NCBI RefSeq assembly: GCF_000301055.1
Contig: NZ_JH932300.1
Coordinates: 171,643 to 235,642, forward strand
Length of the DNA: 64,000 bases
Source: Falseniella ignava CCUG 37419
GTDB taxonomy: Bacteria > Bacillota > Bacilli > Lactobacillales > Aerococcaceae
Direction: 5' to 3'
Shown: positions 17,403 to 28,800 of the stretch, in pieces
Numbering within the stretch: position 1 is the stretch's first letter
Layout: every line of letters begins with the position of its first letter
Program-made: the position numbers and the translations under genes
The notes under the pieces: generated by a model
Told to the model about the DNA's origin: nothing
Databases searched by the model: none
Seen by the model: only the letters and a program-made list of their open reading frames with translations

Positions 17403-18023
17403 ATGCCAAAAGTTACATTATATAAACAAGATGGTACTGAAAATGGACAAATTGAATTAAATGATGCAATTTTCGGGATTGAGCCGAACGAAAGCGTAGT
17501 TTTCGATGCAGTCATCATGCAACGTGCTTCAATGCGTCAAGGAACGCATGCTGTTAAGAACCGCAGTCAAGTACGCGGTGGAGGCCGTAAACCTTGGAGA
17601 CAAAAAGGAACGGGCCGCGCACGTCAAGGATCAATCCGTTCACCACAATGGGTTGGTGGGGGCGTAGTATTTGGACCTACACCTCGCTCGTACGCATATA
17701 AATTACCGAAGAAAGTTAGAAGACTTGCAATTCGTTCTGCATTATCAATGAAAGCTGCAGAAGATCAAATTAAAGTAATTGAAGGTTTAGCTTTCGAAGC
17801 ACCAAAAACAAAAGCGTTCAAAGATATCCTGACAAACTTGAACTTAGGAAAAACTTTAGTCGTGCTTGAAGGGGATAACGATAACGCATATCTATCAGCT
17901 CGTAACTTACCAAACGTTAAAGTAATTGACGAACGTAATGTCAATGTTCTCGATGTGGTTAATTACGATACAATCTTAATTACTAAACAAGCATTAGAAA
18001 CTGTAGAGGAGGCATTAGCATAA
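17403..18023 (+). CDS. rplD: 50S ribosomal protein L4
   Basis: 206 residues. The extended loop [19 protein letters not shown] lines the exit tunnel and is the usual site of macrolide-resistance changes. It looks wild type. L4 is the expected autoregulator of this operon through the leader. GGAAGGAGG precedes the start, and the stop shares one base with rplW. Confidence 0.97.
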   Translation: MPKVTLYKQDGTENGQIELNDAIFGIEPNESVVFDAVIMQRASMRQGTHAVKNRSQVRGGGRKPWRQKGTGRARQGSIRSPQWVGGGVVFGPTPRSYAYKLPKKVRRLAIRSALSMKAAEDQIKVIEGLAFEAPKTKAFKDILTNLNLGKTLVVLEGDNDNAYLSARNLPNVKVIDERNVNVLDVVNYDTILITKQALETVEEALA

Positions 18024-18334
18024 TGGAATTTTCAGAAGTTATTCTACGTCCTGTAATTACAGAACAATCTATGTATGATATCGATGAAGGTAAATATACT
18101 TTTGAAGTAGATCGTCGTGCTAACAAAAACTTAATCAAACAAGCTGTTGAAGTGATGTTTGATGGAGTGAAGGTTGCCAAAGTAAATACAGTCAACGTGA
18201 AGCCTAAGAAAAAACGCATGGGGCGTTACCAAGGTTTTACTCGTCGTTACAAAAAAGCAATTATCACCTTAGCTGAAGGTTCAGCGAATATTGAATTGTT
18301 CGCTTCAGAAACTGACGCTGACAGTGAAGAATAG
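18023..18334 (+). CDS. rplW: 50S ribosomal protein L23
   Basis: 103 residues. L23 sits at the tunnel exit and is the docking point for SRP and trigger factor. Conserved [12 protein letters not shown] and the loop [22 protein letters not shown] are present. Its ATG overlaps the L4 stop (TAATG), implying translational coupling. Confidence 0.96.
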   Translation: MEFSEVILRPVITEQSMYDIDEGKYTFEVDRRANKNLIKQAVEVMFDGVKVAKVNTVNVKPKKKRMGRYQGFTRRYKKAIITLAEGSANIELFASETDADSEE

Positions 18335-18359
18335 AAAACTATTATAGGAGGGAATTCAC

Positions 18360-19190
18360 GTGCCAATTAAGACATACAAACCGATCACAAATGGTCGTCG
18401 TAATATGACTGGCTATGATTTCTCAGAAATCACAACAAATAAACCTGAAAAATCATTATTAGAGTCAAAGAAACAAAGAGCGGGACGTAATGCCCAAGGT
18501 AAAATTACTGTTCGTCACAGAGGTGGAGGACATAAACGTGCTTACCGTGTGATTGATTTCAAACGCAATAAAGATGGCGTTATCGGAACCATCGCTACGA
18601 TTGAATACGATCCAAACCGAACAGCTAATATCGCTTTAGTGCATTATGAAGATGGGGTTAAGACATATATCTTAGCGCCACGAGGAATTAAAGTTGGAGA
18701 TAAAATTGAGTCTGGTGAAAATGCAGACATTAAATTAGGTAATGCATTACCACTTGAACATATTCCAGTAGGTACTGTGGTACATAATATTGAAATGAAA
18801 CCAGGTAAAGGTGGACAACTTGTTCGTTCAGCTGGCGCCAGCGCTCAAGTATTAGGACACGAAGGTAAATACACATTAGTTCGTCTTGCATCTGGTGAAG
18901 TTCGTATGATTCTTTCTACATGTCGTGCGACAATCGGTACTGTTGGTAATGAACAACACGAACTCATCAACATTGGTAAAGCAGGACGTAGTCGCTGGTT
19001 ATCTAAACGTTCACACGTACGTGGTTCTGCAATGAACCCGAACGATCACCCACACGGTGGTGGGGAAGGACGCGCACCAATTGGTCGTCCAAGTCCAATG
19101 TCACCTTGGGGCAAGAAAACAATGGGTGTTAAAACACGTAATGCTAAGAAGAAATCTAGCAAGTTAATCATCCGAGGACGTAAAAAATAA
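18360..19190 (+). CDS. rplB: 50S ribosomal protein L2
   Basis: 276 residues, full length. L2 is needed for subunit joining and lies near the peptidyl-transferase centre. The conserved C-terminal [15 protein letters not shown] with its essential histidine and the [13 protein letters not shown] segment are visible. Starts with GTG behind TATAGGAGGG. Confidence 0.97.
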   Translation: MPIKTYKPITNGRRNMTGYDFSEITTNKPEKSLLESKKQRAGRNAQGKITVRHRGGGHKRAYRVIDFKRNKDGVIGTIATIEYDPNRTANIALVHYEDGVKTYILAPRGIKVGDKIESGENADIKLGNALPLEHIPVGTVVHNIEMKPGKGGQLVRSAGASAQVLGHEGKYTLVRLASGEVRMILSTCRATIGTVGNEQHELINIGKAGRSRWLSKRSHVRGSAMNPNDHPHGGGEGRAPIGRPSPMSPWGKKTMGVKTRNAKKKSSKLIIRGRKK

Positions 19191-19231
19191 TTACTAACTA
19201 GTTAAGAGAATTTTCGAAGGGAGGCTACACT

Positions 19232-19513
19232 GTGAGTCGTAGTTTGAAAAAAGGGCCATTTATTGATGACCATTTGATGAAAAAAGTTGAAGAACAAGCC
19301 AACGCACAGAAAAAACAAGTAATTAAAACTTGGTCTCGTCGTTCTACTATTTTCCCGAACTTCATCGGGTTAACAATTGCAGTATACGACGGACGTAAAC
19401 ACGTTCCAGTCTACATTCAAGAAGACATGGTTGGCCATAAATTAGGAGAGTTTGTACCTACTCGTACATACAAAGGTCACACAAAAGACGATAGAACGAC
19501 TAAGAAACGTTAA
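19232..19513 (+). CDS. rpsS: 30S ribosomal protein S19
   Basis: 93 residues opening with [14 protein letters not shown] and including [14 protein letters not shown], both diagnostic. S19 lies in the 30S head next to S13. Starts with GTG after AAGGGAGG. Confidence 0.97.
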   Translation: MSRSLKKGPFIDDHLMKKVEEQANAQKKQVIKTWSRRSTIFPNFIGLTIAVYDGRKHVPVYIQEDMVGHKLGEFVPTRTYKGHTKDDRTTKKR

Positions 19514-19527
19514 CAGGAGGGAATAAG

Positions 19528-19884
19528 ATGTCAGAACAAATTACATCCGCAAAAGCGACAGCTAAAACAGTTCGAATTGCCCCTCGTAAAGTTCGCCTAG
19601 TAGTCGATCTAATAAGAGGTAAGCATATTTCTGAAGCAATTTCGATCTTAAAATTCACACCGCGCGGAGCATCTCCAGTGGTAGAAAAAGTTTTAATGTC
19701 AGCAATTGCTAACGCAGAACATAACTTCGATTTAGACGTAGAATCATTGTACGTTACAGAAGCTTATGTCAATGAAGGACCAACAATGAAGCGTTACCGT
19801 CCACGTGCTCGTGGTTCAGCTTCACCAATCAACAAGAGAACCAGCCACATCACAATTGTGGTATCTGAGAAAGAGGAGGCATAA
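19528..19884 (+). CDS. rplV: 50S ribosomal protein L22
   Basis: 118 residues. The beta-hairpin that lines the exit tunnel reads [20 protein letters not shown] and shows no obvious macrolide-type insertion or deletion. AGGAGGG precedes the start. rpsC begins two bases after the stop. Confidence 0.97.
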   Translation: MSEQITSAKATAKTVRIAPRKVRLVVDLIRGKHISEAISILKFTPRGASPVVEKVLMSAIANAEHNFDLDVESLYVTEAYVNEGPTMKRYRPRARGSASPINKRTSHITIVVSEKEEA

Positions 19885-19885
19885 T

Positions 19886-20542
19886 ATGGGTCAAAAAGTA
19901 CATCCAATAGGACTACGCGTTGGCGTTATTCGCGACTGGGATGCGAAATGGTACGCAGATAAAAATTATGCTGACTACCTACACGAAGACCTAAAAATTC
20001 GTGAGTACATCTATAAGCGATTAGCTGATGCATCCGTATCTACGATTCAAATCGAACGTGCAGCGAACCGTGTTATCGTATCGATTCATACTGCAAAGCC
20101 AGGAATGGTAATTGGTAAAGGTGGATCTGAAGTAGATGCTTTACGTAATGAATTAAACAAATTAACAAACAAAAAAGTTCATATTAATATTGTTGAAATT
20201 AAAGATGCAAACTTAGATGCAAAATTAGTTGCATTAGATATTGCACATCAATTAGAAAATCGTGTTGCATTCCGTCGTGCACAAAAACAAGCAATCCAAC
20301 GTGTAATGCGTGCCGGAGCACAAGGGATTAAAACACAAGTTTCAGGTCGATTAAACGGTGCTGATATGGCTCGTACTGAACACTATAGTGAAGGTACAGT
20401 TCCATTACATACGCTTCGTTCGGATATCGACTATGCTTGGGAAGAAGCAGATACTACTTATGGTAAGTTAGGAGTTAAAGTCTGGATTTGCCGTGGTGAA
20501 ATTCTTCCACAATCAAACGATGTTCAGGAAGGAGATAACTAA
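19886..20542 (+). CDS. rpsC: 30S ribosomal protein S3
   Basis: 218 residues. The KH RNA-binding motif is [18 protein letters not shown], and S3 forms the mRNA entry helicase site with S4 and S5. The start at 19886 ([13 protein letters not shown]) has GAGGAGG upstream inside rplV. The longer frame from 19805 is only overlap with rplV and is rejected. Confidence 0.97.
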   Translation: MGQKVHPIGLRVGVIRDWDAKWYADKNYADYLHEDLKIREYIYKRLADASVSTIQIERAANRVIVSIHTAKPGMVIGKGGSEVDALRNELNKLTNKKVHINIVEIKDANLDAKLVALDIAHQLENRVAFRRAQKQAIQRVMRAGAQGIKTQVSGRLNGADMARTEHYSEGTVPLHTLRSDIDYAWEEADTTYGKLGVKVWICRGEILPQSNDVQEGDN

Positions 20543-20544
20543 TC

Positions 20545-20979
20545 ATGTTAGTACCTAGACGAGTGAAGTACCGTCGCGAGTTCCGTGGTAAAATGCGCGG
20601 AGAAGCAAAAGGCGGTAAAAACGTAGATTTTGGGACATACGGATTAAGAGCAACTGAATCTAGCTGGATCACTAACCGCCAGATTGAAGCTGCACGTATT
20701 GCGATGACCCGTTACATGAAACGTGGCGGTAAAGTATGGATTAAGATTTTCCCACATAAATCTTATACCTCTAAACCAATCGGAGTACGTATGGGTTCTG
20801 GTAAAGGTGCACCTGAAGGATGGGTAGCTCCAGTCAAACGTGGTAAAATCATGTTTGAAATCGATGGTGTCTCCGAAGAAGTTGCAAGAGAAGCATTACG
20901 ATTAGCTGCGAACAAACTCCCAGTTAAGACGAAGTTTGTCGTACGTGAAGGATATGGTGGTGAATCGAATGAAAATTAA
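20545..20979 (+). CDS. rplP: 50S ribosomal protein L16
   Basis: 144 residues. Conserved [19 protein letters not shown] and [17 protein letters not shown] are present, the latter near the A-site and evernimicin-resistance positions. It begins two bases after the rpsC stop and overlaps rpmC by 11 bases. Confidence 0.97.
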   Translation: MLVPRRVKYRREFRGKMRGEAKGGKNVDFGTYGLRATESSWITNRQIEAARIAMTRYMKRGGKVWIKIFPHKSYTSKPIGVRMGSGKGAPEGWVAPVKRGKIMFEIDGVSEEVAREALRLAANKLPVKTKFVVREGYGGESNEN

Positions 20980-21169
20980 TGAAATTAGAGAATTATCTAC
21001 TGAAGAGATGGTTGCTAAAGAGAAAGAATTAAAGAAAGAATTATTCAATCTTCGATTCCAATTGGCAACGGGTCAATTAGAAAACACTGCCCAATTAAGT
21101 AAAGTTCGCAAGACAATTGCTCGTATTAAGACTGTTCTTCGAGAGCAAGAACTGTCATCTAGTAAATAA
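20969..21169 (+). CDS. rpmC: 50S ribosomal protein L29
   Basis: 66 residues, a two-helix protein at the tunnel exit: [14 protein letters not shown], then [17 protein letters not shown] start at 20969 (GGTGGTGAATCG upstream). The frame is open from 20936, but that would add 11 unrelated residues. Overlaps the end of rplP by 11 bases. Confidence 0.95.
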   Translation: MKINEIRELSTEEMVAKEKELKKELFNLRFQLATGQLENTAQLSKVRKTIARIKTVLREQELSSSK

Positions 21170-21188
21170 TTAAAGGAGGCAGAATAGA

Positions 21189-21467
21189 ATGGCTGAAGAA
21201 CAAACACAACAACGCAAACAACGTAAAGTGTACCGTGGACGTGTTATTTCTGCAAAAAACGACAAGACAATTACAGTTGTTGTAGAAACTCGTAAAGTTC
21301 ATCCGATCTACGGTAAACGTGTGAAGTATTCTAAGAAATATACCGCACATGATGAAGAAAACCGCGCTAAAGAAGGCGATATCGTGCGTATTATGGAAAC
21401 ACGTCCATTATCTAAAACGAAACGCTTCCGTTTAGTAGATATCATTGAAGAAGCCGTTATTATTTAA
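21189..21467 (+). CDS. rpsQ: 30S ribosomal protein S17
   Basis: 92 residues with the OB-fold core [19 protein letters not shown] and [13 protein letters not shown]. Binds 16S rRNA early in assembly. AAAGGAGG precedes the ATG. Confidence 0.96.
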   Translation: MAEEQTQQRKQRKVYRGRVISAKNDKTITVVVETRKVHPIYGKRVKYSKKYTAHDEENRAKEGDIVRIMETRPLSKTKRFRLVDIIEEAVII

Positions 21468-21499
21468 TGATAATGGGTTAATCGGAAGGAGGACATCAA

Positions 21500-21868
21500 A
21501 TGATTCAAACAGAAAGTCGATTAAAAGTTGCTGATAATTCAGGAGCAAGAGAAGTTCTAACAATCAAAGTACTAGGTGGATCTGGACGTAAAGTTGCTAA
21601 CATTGGAGATGTCATCGTTGCATCAGTTAAACAAGCAACACCAGGTGGAGTTGTTAAGAAAGGCGATATCGTAAAAGCGGTAATTGTACGTTCGAAATCT
21701 GGTACACGCCGTAAAGACGGTTCATACATCAAATTTGACGAGAATGCGTGTGTAATTATTCGTGATGATAAATCACCTCGTGGAACACGTATTTTTGGTC
21801 CAGTCGCTCGTGAACTTCGTGACAATAACTTTATGCGTATTGTTTCCTTAGCTCCAGAAGTTCTGTAA
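21500..21868 (+). CDS. rplN: 50S ribosomal protein L14
   Basis: 122 residues, the invariant bacterial length, opening [18 protein letters not shown] and ending with [11 protein letters not shown]14 forms an intersubunit bridge and is the binding site of the silencing factor RsfS. GGAAGGAGG precedes the start. First gene of the classical spc group. Confidence 0.97.
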   Translation: MIQTESRLKVADNSGAREVLTIKVLGGSGRKVANIGDVIVASVKQATPGGVVKKGDIVKAVIVRSKSGTRRKDGSYIKFDENACVIIRDDKSPRGTRIFGPVARELRDNNFMRIVSLAPEVL

Positions 21869-21895
21869 TTTTATAGAGAGAAGGAGGAGACATAA

Positions 21896-22201
21896 ATGCG
21901 TATTAAATCAGGAGATAAAGTTAGAGTTATCACAGGAAAAGATAAAGGTAAAGAAGGTACAGTGTTAAGAACTTTACCTAAAGAAGACCGTGTGGTAGTT
22001 GAGGGTGTAAATATTCATAAACGCCACCAAAAACCAACACAAATGTCTACAGGTGGTATCGAAGAGTTCGAAGCTCCAATCCACGTATCTAACGTTATGC
22101 TTATTGATCCATCTACTGGAGAGCCTACTCGTGTAGGTTATCGCTTTGAAGATGGTAAAAAAGTAAGATATTCTAAAAAGTCAAACGAAGTAATTAACTA
22201 A
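21896..22201 (+). CDS. rplX: 50S ribosomal protein L24
   Basis: 101 residues with the KOW motif [20 protein letters not shown] at the N-terminus. An assembly initiator of the large subunit. GAAGGAGG precedes the ATG. Confidence 0.97.
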   Translation: MRIKSGDKVRVITGKDKGKEGTVLRTLPKEDRVVVEGVNIHKRHQKPTQMSTGGIEEFEAPIHVSNVMLIDPSTGEPTRVGYRFEDGKKVRYSKKSNEVIN

Positions 22202-22227
22202 TCTCGAGGAAGGAGGATATTCTAAGA

Positions 22228-22973
<746 letters not shown>

Positions 22974-23005
22974 TCTACAACTCTTAATAAAGGAGGTTAT
23001 ATCAC

Positions 23006-23404
23006 ATGACAATGACAGATCCGATAGCAGATTTCCTAACACGAATTCGTAATGCTAACGCACAACATCATGCTTCTGTCTCAGCGCCATCTTCTAAGAT
23101 GAAAGTTGCGATTGCAGAGATTCTTAAAGAAGAAGGGTTCATTAAAGACTTCGAAGTAAAAGAAGATAATAAACAAAATGAAATTACCATCCAACTTAAG
23201 TATGGTCAAAACAACGAAAAAGTAATTACTGGATTAAAACGTATTTCAAAACCAGGTTTACGTGTGTTCGCAAAATCTGAAGATGTTCCAAAAGTATTGA
23301 ATGGTTTAGGTATTGCGATTATTTCAACATCTGCTGGAGTAATTACTGATAAAGCTGCTCGCAATCAAGGAGTGGGCGGAGAAGTAATTGCCTATATTTG
23401 GTAA
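23006..23404 (+). CDS. rpsH: 30S ribosomal protein S8
   Basis: 132 residues, the usual length, opening [18 protein letters not shown] and ending [10 protein letters not shown]8 is the translational repressor of the spc operon in several bacteria. AAAGGAGG is nine bases before the first ATG, which I prefer over the one two codons later. Confidence 0.97.
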   Translation: MTMTDPIADFLTRIRNANAQHHASVSAPSSKMKVAIAEILKEEGFIKDFEVKEDNKQNEITIQLKYGQNNEKVITGLKRISKPGLRVFAKSEDVPKVLNGLGIAIISTSAGVITDKAARNQGVGGEVIAYIW

Positions 23405-23443
23405 TTTACTTATAACACATTATAATTAAGGAGGTACGGTACT

Positions 23444-23980
23444 GTGAGTCGTATAGGAAATAGACCTATTGAAATTCCATCAGGAGTAACCGTAGATATT
23501 AAGGATCAAACTGTAACAGTTAAAGGTCCTAAAGGTGAATTAACTCGTGAACTTTCACCGGTTATCGAGCTTAAAATTGAAGATAATATCATTACTTTTG
23601 CACGTCCAAACGATGAAAAAGAAAACCGTTCTATCCATGGTACCACTCGTTCATTAGTTCATAACATGATCGAAGGTGTCTCTGCTGGCTTCAAGAAAGA
23701 ACTTGAATTAGTAGGGGTTGGATATCGTGCGCAAAAACAAGGTAATAAATTAGTATTAAACGTTGGTTTATCACATCCAGTTGAATTCGAACCAGCTGAT
23801 GGTATTAATGTTGAAGTACCTTCAAACACACAAGTTGTTGTTGAAGGATATGACAAAGAAAAAGTTGGCGAATTAGCAGCGAATATTCGCGCCGTTCGTC
23901 CACCAGAGCCTTACAAAGGCAAAGGTATTCGCTATGTTGGTGAATATGTACGCCGCAAAGAAGGTAAGACTGGTAAATAA
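23444..23980 (+). CDS. rplF: 50S ribosomal protein L6
   Basis: 178 residues, with the signature [21 protein letters not shown] at the C-terminus and two repeated halves. Lies near the GTPase-associated region. Starts with GTG after AAGGAGG. Confidence 0.97.
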   Translation: MSRIGNRPIEIPSGVTVDIKDQTVTVKGPKGELTRELSPVIELKIEDNIITFARPNDEKENRSIHGTTRSLVHNMIEGVSAGFKKELELVGVGYRAQKQGNKLVLNVGLSHPVEFEPADGINVEVPSNTQVVVEGYDKEKVGELAANIRAVRPPEPYKGKGIRYVGEYVRRKEGKTGK

Positions 23981-24004
23981 TAAATAAATTAAAGAGGTGA
24001 CAAA

Positions 24005-24352
24005 ATGATTAACAAACCAGAACGTAATAAATTACGTAAGAAAAGACATCAACGTATCCGTAATAAAATTTCTGGTACTGCAGAGTGCCCACGCTTAAGT
24101 GTATTTAGATCTAATACAAACACCTACGCTCAATTAATTGATGACGTAGCGGGTGTGACGCTAGTCAGTGCCTCTAGTCAAGATGAAAAAGGAACAAAAA
24201 CTGAACAAGCACAAGCAGTCGGTAAGGCAATTGCCGTAAAAGCTACTGAAAAAGGCATTAAAGAAGTTGTCTTTGACCGTGGTGGATATGCATATCACGG
24301 ACGAGTTAAAGCATTAGCTGAAGCTGCTCGTGAGAATGGATTAGAATTTTAG
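24005..24352 (+). CDS. rplR: 50S ribosomal protein L18
   Basis: 115 residues, slightly shorter than the usual 117-120. Contains [18 protein letters not shown] and [21 protein letters not shown]. Binds 5S rRNA with L5. AAAGAGGTG precedes the ATG. Confidence 0.96.
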   Translation: MINKPERNKLRKKRHQRIRNKISGTAECPRLSVFRSNTNTYAQLIDDVAGVTLVSASSQDEKGTKTEQAQAVGKAIAVKATEKGIKEVVFDRGGYAYHGRVKALAEAARENGLEF

Positions 24353-24373
24353 AAGAAAGGGGAATACCGATTC

Positions 24374-24877
24374 ATGAAATATGTTAATCCTAACACTTTA
24401 GGTGAAATCGAAGAACGTGTCGTTGCGATCAACCGTGTTACTAAAGTTGTTAAAGGTGGACGTCGTCTACGTTTCTCAGCGTTAGTTGTTGTCGGAGATC
24501 GTGATGGTCATGTAGGATTTGGTACAGGTAAAGCGCAAGAAGTTCCTGAAGCCATCCGCAAAGCGATTGAAAATGCAAAAAGAAGAATGATTTCAATTCC
24601 TCGTACTGGAACAACGATCCCTCATGAAGTGATCGGCGAATTCTGTGGCGGGCGAGTATTACTTAAACCAGCTACGGCCGGTTCCGGAGTTGCAGCTGGT
24701 GGACCAGTTCGTGCGGTAGTAGAGTTAGCTGGTATCGCAGATGTAACAAGTAAATCTCTAGGCTCTAATACGCCGATTAACATGATCACAGCGACTGTTA
24801 ACGGATTAATGCAGTTAAAAGAAGCTGAAGAAGTTGCCAAATTACGTGGGAAATCAGTAGAAGAAATTCTAGGATAG
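24374..24877 (+). CDS. rpsE: 30S ribosomal protein S5
   Basis: 167 residues with the dsRBD-like motif [18 protein letters not shown] and [20 protein letters not shown]5 guards decoding accuracy and the mRNA entry site. GAAAGGGG precedes the ATG. Confidence 0.97.
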   Translation: MKYVNPNTLGEIEERVVAINRVTKVVKGGRRLRFSALVVVGDRDGHVGFGTGKAQEVPEAIRKAIENAKRRMISIPRTGTTIPHEVIGEFCGGRVLLKPATAGSGVAAGGPVRAVVELAGIADVTSKSLGSNTPINMITATVNGLMQLKEAEEVAKLRGKSVEEILG

Positions 24878-24888
24878 GAGGACATGTA

Positions 24889-25068
24889 ATGGCAAATTTA
24901 CAAATTACATTAAAGAAAAGTTTGATTGGTCGTAAAGAAAACCAAATTAAAACAGCTCATGCATTAGGCTTGAGAAAACCAAATAAGACGGTTGTTAAAC
25001 CTGATAACGAAGCAATTCGCGGTATGGTAAATACAATCAGTCACTTAGTAGAAGTAGAAGAAGTATAA
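24889..25068 (+). CDS. rpmD: 50S ribosomal protein L30
   Basis: 59 residues read directly from the sequence: begins [19 protein letters not shown], contains [15 protein letters not shown], and ends EVEEV before TAA. It fills the usual gap between rpsE and rplO. TAGGAGGACATGTA precedes the ATG. Confidence 0.95.
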   Translation: MANLQITLKKSLIGRKENQIKTAHALGLRKPNKTVVKPDNEAIRGMVNTISHLVEVEEV

Positions 25069-25097
25069 CATTATTCTAATAATAAGGAGGTGCCTAG

Positions 25098-25538
25098 ATG
25101 AAACTTCATACATTGAAACCTGCAGAAGGTTCGCGTTTCGAACGCAACCGTGTAGGACGTGGATCAGGGTCAGGAAATGGTAAAACTGCTGGACGCGGTC
25201 AAAAAGGACAAAAATCCAGATCAGGTGGAAGAGTACGTTTAGGATTTGAAGGTGGACAACAACCATTGTTCCGTCGTTTACCAAAACGTGGATTCCAAAA
25301 TATCAACCGTAAAGACTATGCCATTGTAAATATTGAAGATTTAAATCGCTTCGAAGATGGAACAACGGTTAATTTTGAACTCTTAAAAGAGGCTGGCCTT
25401 GTAAACAAGGAATTATCTGGTGTGAAAATCTTAGGACAAGGTAAATTAGAGAAGAAATTAACAGTCCAAGCTGCTAAATTCTCTAAAGCTGCTGAAGAAG
25501 CTATTACATCAGCAGGCGGATCTGTTGAGGTGATGTAA
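25098..25538 (+). CDS. rplO: 50S ribosomal protein L15
   Basis: 146 residues with the glycine/arginine-rich N-terminal extension [20 protein letters not shown] and [18 protein letters not shown] late assembly protein. The stop shares one base with the secY start. Confidence 0.97.
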   Translation: MKLHTLKPAEGSRFERNRVGRGSGSGNGKTAGRGQKGQKSRSGGRVRLGFEGGQQPLFRRLPKRGFQNINRKDYAIVNIEDLNRFEDGTTVNFELLKEAGLVNKELSGVKILGQGKLEKKLTVQAAKFSKAAEEAITSAGGSVEVM

Positions 25539-26833
25539 TGTTCTCCTTTCTAAAAAATGCACTCGCAGATAAAGATATTCGTAAACGACTTGGTTTTACA
25601 TTATTTATCTTTGCTATTTTTCGTCTTGGAACACATATTCCTGTTCCAGGTGTTAATGCACAGGCATTATCTAAGTTAGGAAATACAGGTATTTTAGGAA
25701 TGTTAAATACCTTTGCAGGAGGAGCTCTACAGCGATACTCATTATTCGCCATGGGAGTATCTCCTTACATTACCGCTTCAATCATTATGCAACTATTACA
25801 GATGGATCTAGTGCCTAAGTTTACTGAATGGGCTGAACAAGGTGAAGTTGGACGCCGTAAACTCAATCAAGCAACGACTTATCTGGGTATTATACTCGGT
25901 TTTATACAATCGCTTGGATTATCATTTGGCTTCAACCGCCTATCGGGCTTAGGATTAATTAAAAATCCGTCGATGAGCACCTATATAACAATCGCACTAA
26001 TTTTAACCACAGGAACGATGTTCTTAGTTTGGTTAGGAGAACAAATCACGCGTAAAGGTGTGGGAAATGGCCTCTCAATGATTATTTTCGCTGGGATTGT
26101 CGCACAAGTACCACAAGACGTTTATCGTTTCTTTAGCGCAATGATTCATGGCGCAACGGGTGAAAAATTACGTAATGGAGTATTAATTCTATTAGGAGTG
26201 ATTGTTTTACTTGTATTAGCGATTGTTGTTGTCGTTGTGATGGAAAGTGGTCAACGGAGAATCCCAATCCATCATTCTAAGAAGGCATCGGGTGCAAAAC
26301 ATACTGCTCATTTACCTTTAAAAATTAATGCAGCTGGTGTGATTCCCGTGATTTTTGCTTCATCATTTATTACAACGCCACAAACAATTTTCTCATTAAT
26401 GAATACGCAAGATGCTGGTCCAGTTCAACAATTCTTTATGAATTTATTTAATTTACAACACTGGATGGGTGCAGTATTTTATACCGTATTATTAATTGCA
26501 TTTACTTATTTCTATGCTTTGGTCCAAGTAAATCCAGAGAAGGTTGCTGAAAACCTACAAAAACAAGGCGGATATATTCCAAGAGTACGTCCAGGTAAAG
26601 ATACAGAATCGTATATTACTTATTTATTAAATCGACTCAGCTTTGTTGGTGCTTTATATCTTGTTGTCATTGCTGTTGCACCTATTATTGTCGGTTTGAT
26701 TTGGAAGATTCCAACAAATATGGCTTTAGGTGGAACGAGTTTACTTATTGTCGTAGGTGTTGCAATGGAGACAGCAAAACAAATTGAAGGACGTATGATC
26801 AAACGTCGTTACCGAGGATTCCTATATAATTAA
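25538..26833 (+). CDS. secY: Protein translocase subunit SecY
   Basis: 431 residues, ten predicted membrane helices. The channel-forming subunit of the general secretion machine. Visible signatures are FRLGTHIPVPGVN, GISPYITASIIMQLL-like GVSPYITASIIMQLL, and the cytoplasmic C5 loop GGYIPRVRPGKDTESYI that contacts SecA and the ribosome. Coupled to rplO by TAATG overlap, followed by adk as usual. Confidence 0.97.
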   Translation: MFSFLKNALADKDIRKRLGFTLFIFAIFRLGTHIPVPGVNAQALSKLGNTGILGMLNTFAGGALQRYSLFAMGVSPYITASIIMQLLQMDLVPKFTEWAEQGEVGRRKLNQATTYLGIILGFIQSLGLSFGFNRLSGLGLIKNPSMSTYITIALILTTGTMFLVWLGEQITRKGVGNGLSMIIFAGIVAQVPQDVYRFFSAMIHGATGEKLRNGVLILLGVIVLLVLAIVVVVVMESGQRRIPIHHSKKASGAKHTAHLPLKINAAGVIPVIFASSFITTPQTIFSLMNTQDAGPVQQFFMNLFNLQHWMGAVFYTVLLIAFTYFYALVQVNPEKVAENLQKQGGYIPRVRPGKDTESYITYLLNRLSFVGALYLVVIAVAPIIVGLIWKIPTNMALGGTSLLIVVGVAMETAKQIEGRMIKRRYRGFLYN

Positions 26834-26853
26834 GAGTAAGGACTGATAATTAA

Positions 26854-27516
26854 ATGAACATACTATTGATGGGTTTACCTGGAGCAGGTAAAGGGACGCA
26901 AAGTGAACAAATCTCACGCGATTATCCAATGATTCATATTGCAACTGGAGACATTTTCCGAGAAGCAATCAAAAATGAAACAGAGCTTGGATTAAAAGCG
27001 AAAGAATACACGGATGCAGGCAATCTCGTTCCTGATGAAGTGACAAATAGTCTCGTATCTGAGCGCTTATCGCAACCTGATGTTAAAGAAAATGGATTCA
27101 TGTTAGATGGCTATCCAAGAACAAGCGATCAGGCTAAAGCTTTAGAAGAAAATTTAAAAGCGTTAAATGAAACTCTAGATGCAGTCATTTATATTGATGT
27201 TAATGCTCAAACACTTGAAGATCGTCTAAGTGGGCGTATTATTTGCCGTAACTGTGGCGCTACATACCACAAGTTATATAATCCACCTTCCACTGCGGGA
27301 GTATGTGATACATGTGGATCAAATGATTTCTACCAACGTGAAGACGATAAACCAGAAAAAGTGAGACACCGTATTCAATTACAAATGGACTCAATTCGTC
27401 CGATTCTTGAATACTATGAAGCTAAAGGATTACTCCATCGAGTAAACGGTGATAATCAGATTGAAAACGTATATCGGGAAGTTCGCGACATTCTAGGAGA
27501 AAGTCCGCACGCTTAA
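26854..27516 (+). CDS. adk: Adenylate kinase, zinc-lid form
   Basis: 220 residues, converting AMP plus ATP to two ADP. The P-loop is GLPGAGKGTQS (7-17), the AMP site has IATGDIFREA and DGYPRT, and the LID domain carries four cysteines (CRNC … CDTC) that bind zinc as in Gram-positive enzymes. Only a modest site (AGTAAGGACTG) precedes the ATG. Confidence 0.96.
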   Translation: MNILLMGLPGAGKGTQSEQISRDYPMIHIATGDIFREAIKNETELGLKAKEYTDAGNLVPDEVTNSLVSERLSQPDVKENGFMLDGYPRTSDQAKALEENLKALNETLDAVIYIDVNAQTLEDRLSGRIICRNCGATYHKLYNPPSTAGVCDTCGSNDFYQREDDKPEKVRHRIQLQMDSIRPILEYYEAKGLLHRVNGDNQIENVYREVRDILGESPHA

Positions 27517-27559
27517 TTACTTACGTTATTCACTGGTATAAATAAGGAGGGAATTAAGA

Positions 27560-27778
27560 GTGGCTAAAGAAGATGTCATTGAAATTGAAGGAACAATTTT
27601 AGAAACGTTACCTAATGCCATGTTCAGAGTTGAATTAGAGAACGGTCATGAAATTTTGGCTCATGTTTCAGGTAAAATTCGTATGAACTATATCCGTATT
27701 TTACCAGGGGATAAAGTTACAGTAGAAATGTCTCCTTATGATTTAACTAAGGGTCGCATCACGTACCGCTTCAAATAG
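27560..27778 (+). CDS. infA: Translation initiation factor IF-1
   Basis: 72 residues forming an OB fold: [20 protein letters not shown] and [21 protein letters not shown]. Blocks the A site during initiation. GTG start after AAGGAGGG. Confidence 0.97.
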   Translation: MAKEDVIEIEGTILETLPNAMFRVELENGHEILAHVSGKIRMNYIRILPGDKVTVEMSPYDLTKGRITYRFK

Positions 27779-27803
27779 AAGTTCGAACTAAGGAGGAAAT
27801 ATT

Positions 27804-27917
27804 ATGAAAGTTAGAGCATCAGTAAAACCAATTTGCGAAAAATGTAAAGTAATCAAACGCAATGGTAAAGTGATGGTAATTTGTGAAAATCCGAAACACA
27901 AACAACGTCAAGGATAA
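27804..27917 (+). CDS. rpmJ: 50S ribosomal protein L36
   Basis: 37 residues read directly: begins [15 protein letters not shown] and ends KHKQRQG. The zinc ligands (two Cys of CEKC, the later Cys and a His) are all present, so it is the zinc form. AAGGAGG precedes the ATG, and the gene lies between infA and rpsM as usual. Confidence 0.95.
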   Translation: MKVRASVKPICEKCKVIKRNGKVMVICENPKHKQRQG

Positions 27918-27941
27918 TAATACAAAGGAGGAAACAACACT

Positions 27942-28304
27942 ATGGCTCGTATAGTCGGTGTAGATATCCCTCGTGATAAGCGAGTAGTGATTTCATTAAC
28001 ATATATCTACGGTATCGGTAAAACGACTGCTTTGCATATTTGTGAAGAGGCAGGCGTGAATCCAGATACTCGTGTCAAAGACTTAACTAACGACGAATTA
28101 GATAAAATTCGTGCAGTAGTAGATGGCATTAAAGTGGAAGGTGACTTACGTCGTGAAGTCAGCTTAAACATTAAACGCCTTCAAGAAATTGGTTCATACC
28201 GTGGTATGCGTCACCGTCGTAACTTACCAGTTCGCGGTCAAAACACAAAAAACAACGCTCGTACGCGTAAAGGACCTAAAAAAGCCATTACTGGCAAAAA
28301 ATAA
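27942..28304 (+). CDS. rpsM: 30S ribosomal protein S13
   Basis: 120 residues opening [15 protein letters not shown], with [12 protein letters not shown] and the basic tail [19 protein letters not shown]. Forms head-to-body bridges with L5 and contacts the P-site tRNA. AAAGGAGG precedes the ATG. Confidence 0.97.
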   Translation: MARIVGVDIPRDKRVVISLTYIYGIGKTTALHICEEAGVNPDTRVKDLTNDELDKIRAVVDGIKVEGDLRREVSLNIKRLQEIGSYRGMRHRRNLPVRGQNTKNNARTRKGPKKAITGKK

Positions 28305-28332
28305 TTAATCTGATAAGGAGGGAATGTATTTC

Positions 28333-28725
28333 ATGGCTAAAAGACAACAAACTCGTAGACGTCGTCGTGATAGAAAAAACATTGAACGCGGTATAGCTCA
28401 TATTCGTTCAACTTTTAATAACACGATTGTGATGATTACAGACGAGCAAGGTAATGCGGTATCATGGTCTTCTGCAGGATCTTTAGGATTCCGTGGTTCT
28501 AAGAAATCAACTCCATTCGCCGCACAAATGGCTTCTGAAGTTGCAGCTAAAGGTGCAATGGAACATGGTATGAAGAGCATTGAAGTTGCAGTTAAAGGAC
28601 CAGGTTCAGGACGCGAATCTGCAATTCGTTCTTTACAAGCTGCTGGTTTAGATGTAACAGCAATTCGTGACGTGACTCCAATTCCTCATAACGGATGTCG
28701 CCCACCGAAGCGCCGCCGTGTATAA
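28333..28725 (+). CDS. rpsK: 30S ribosomal protein S11
   Basis: 130 residues. [19 protein letters not shown] and the C-terminal [11 protein letters not shown] are characteristic. I start at the ATG at 28333. The in-frame ATG at 28324 lies only one base after the GGAGGG and is too close to be used. Confidence 0.97.
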   Translation: MAKRQQTRRRRRDRKNIERGIAHIRSTFNNTIVMITDEQGNAVSWSSAGSLGFRGSKKSTPFAAQMASEVAAKGAMEHGMKSIEVAVKGPGSGRESAIRSLQAAGLDVTAIRDVTPIPHNGCRPPKRRRV

Positions 28726-28800
28726 TTGTAATAAGCCTCAAATAAATTGTTGCTTGAAATTATTATTGGACTAGCGTATTGAAAGGGGACCTTATTGCTA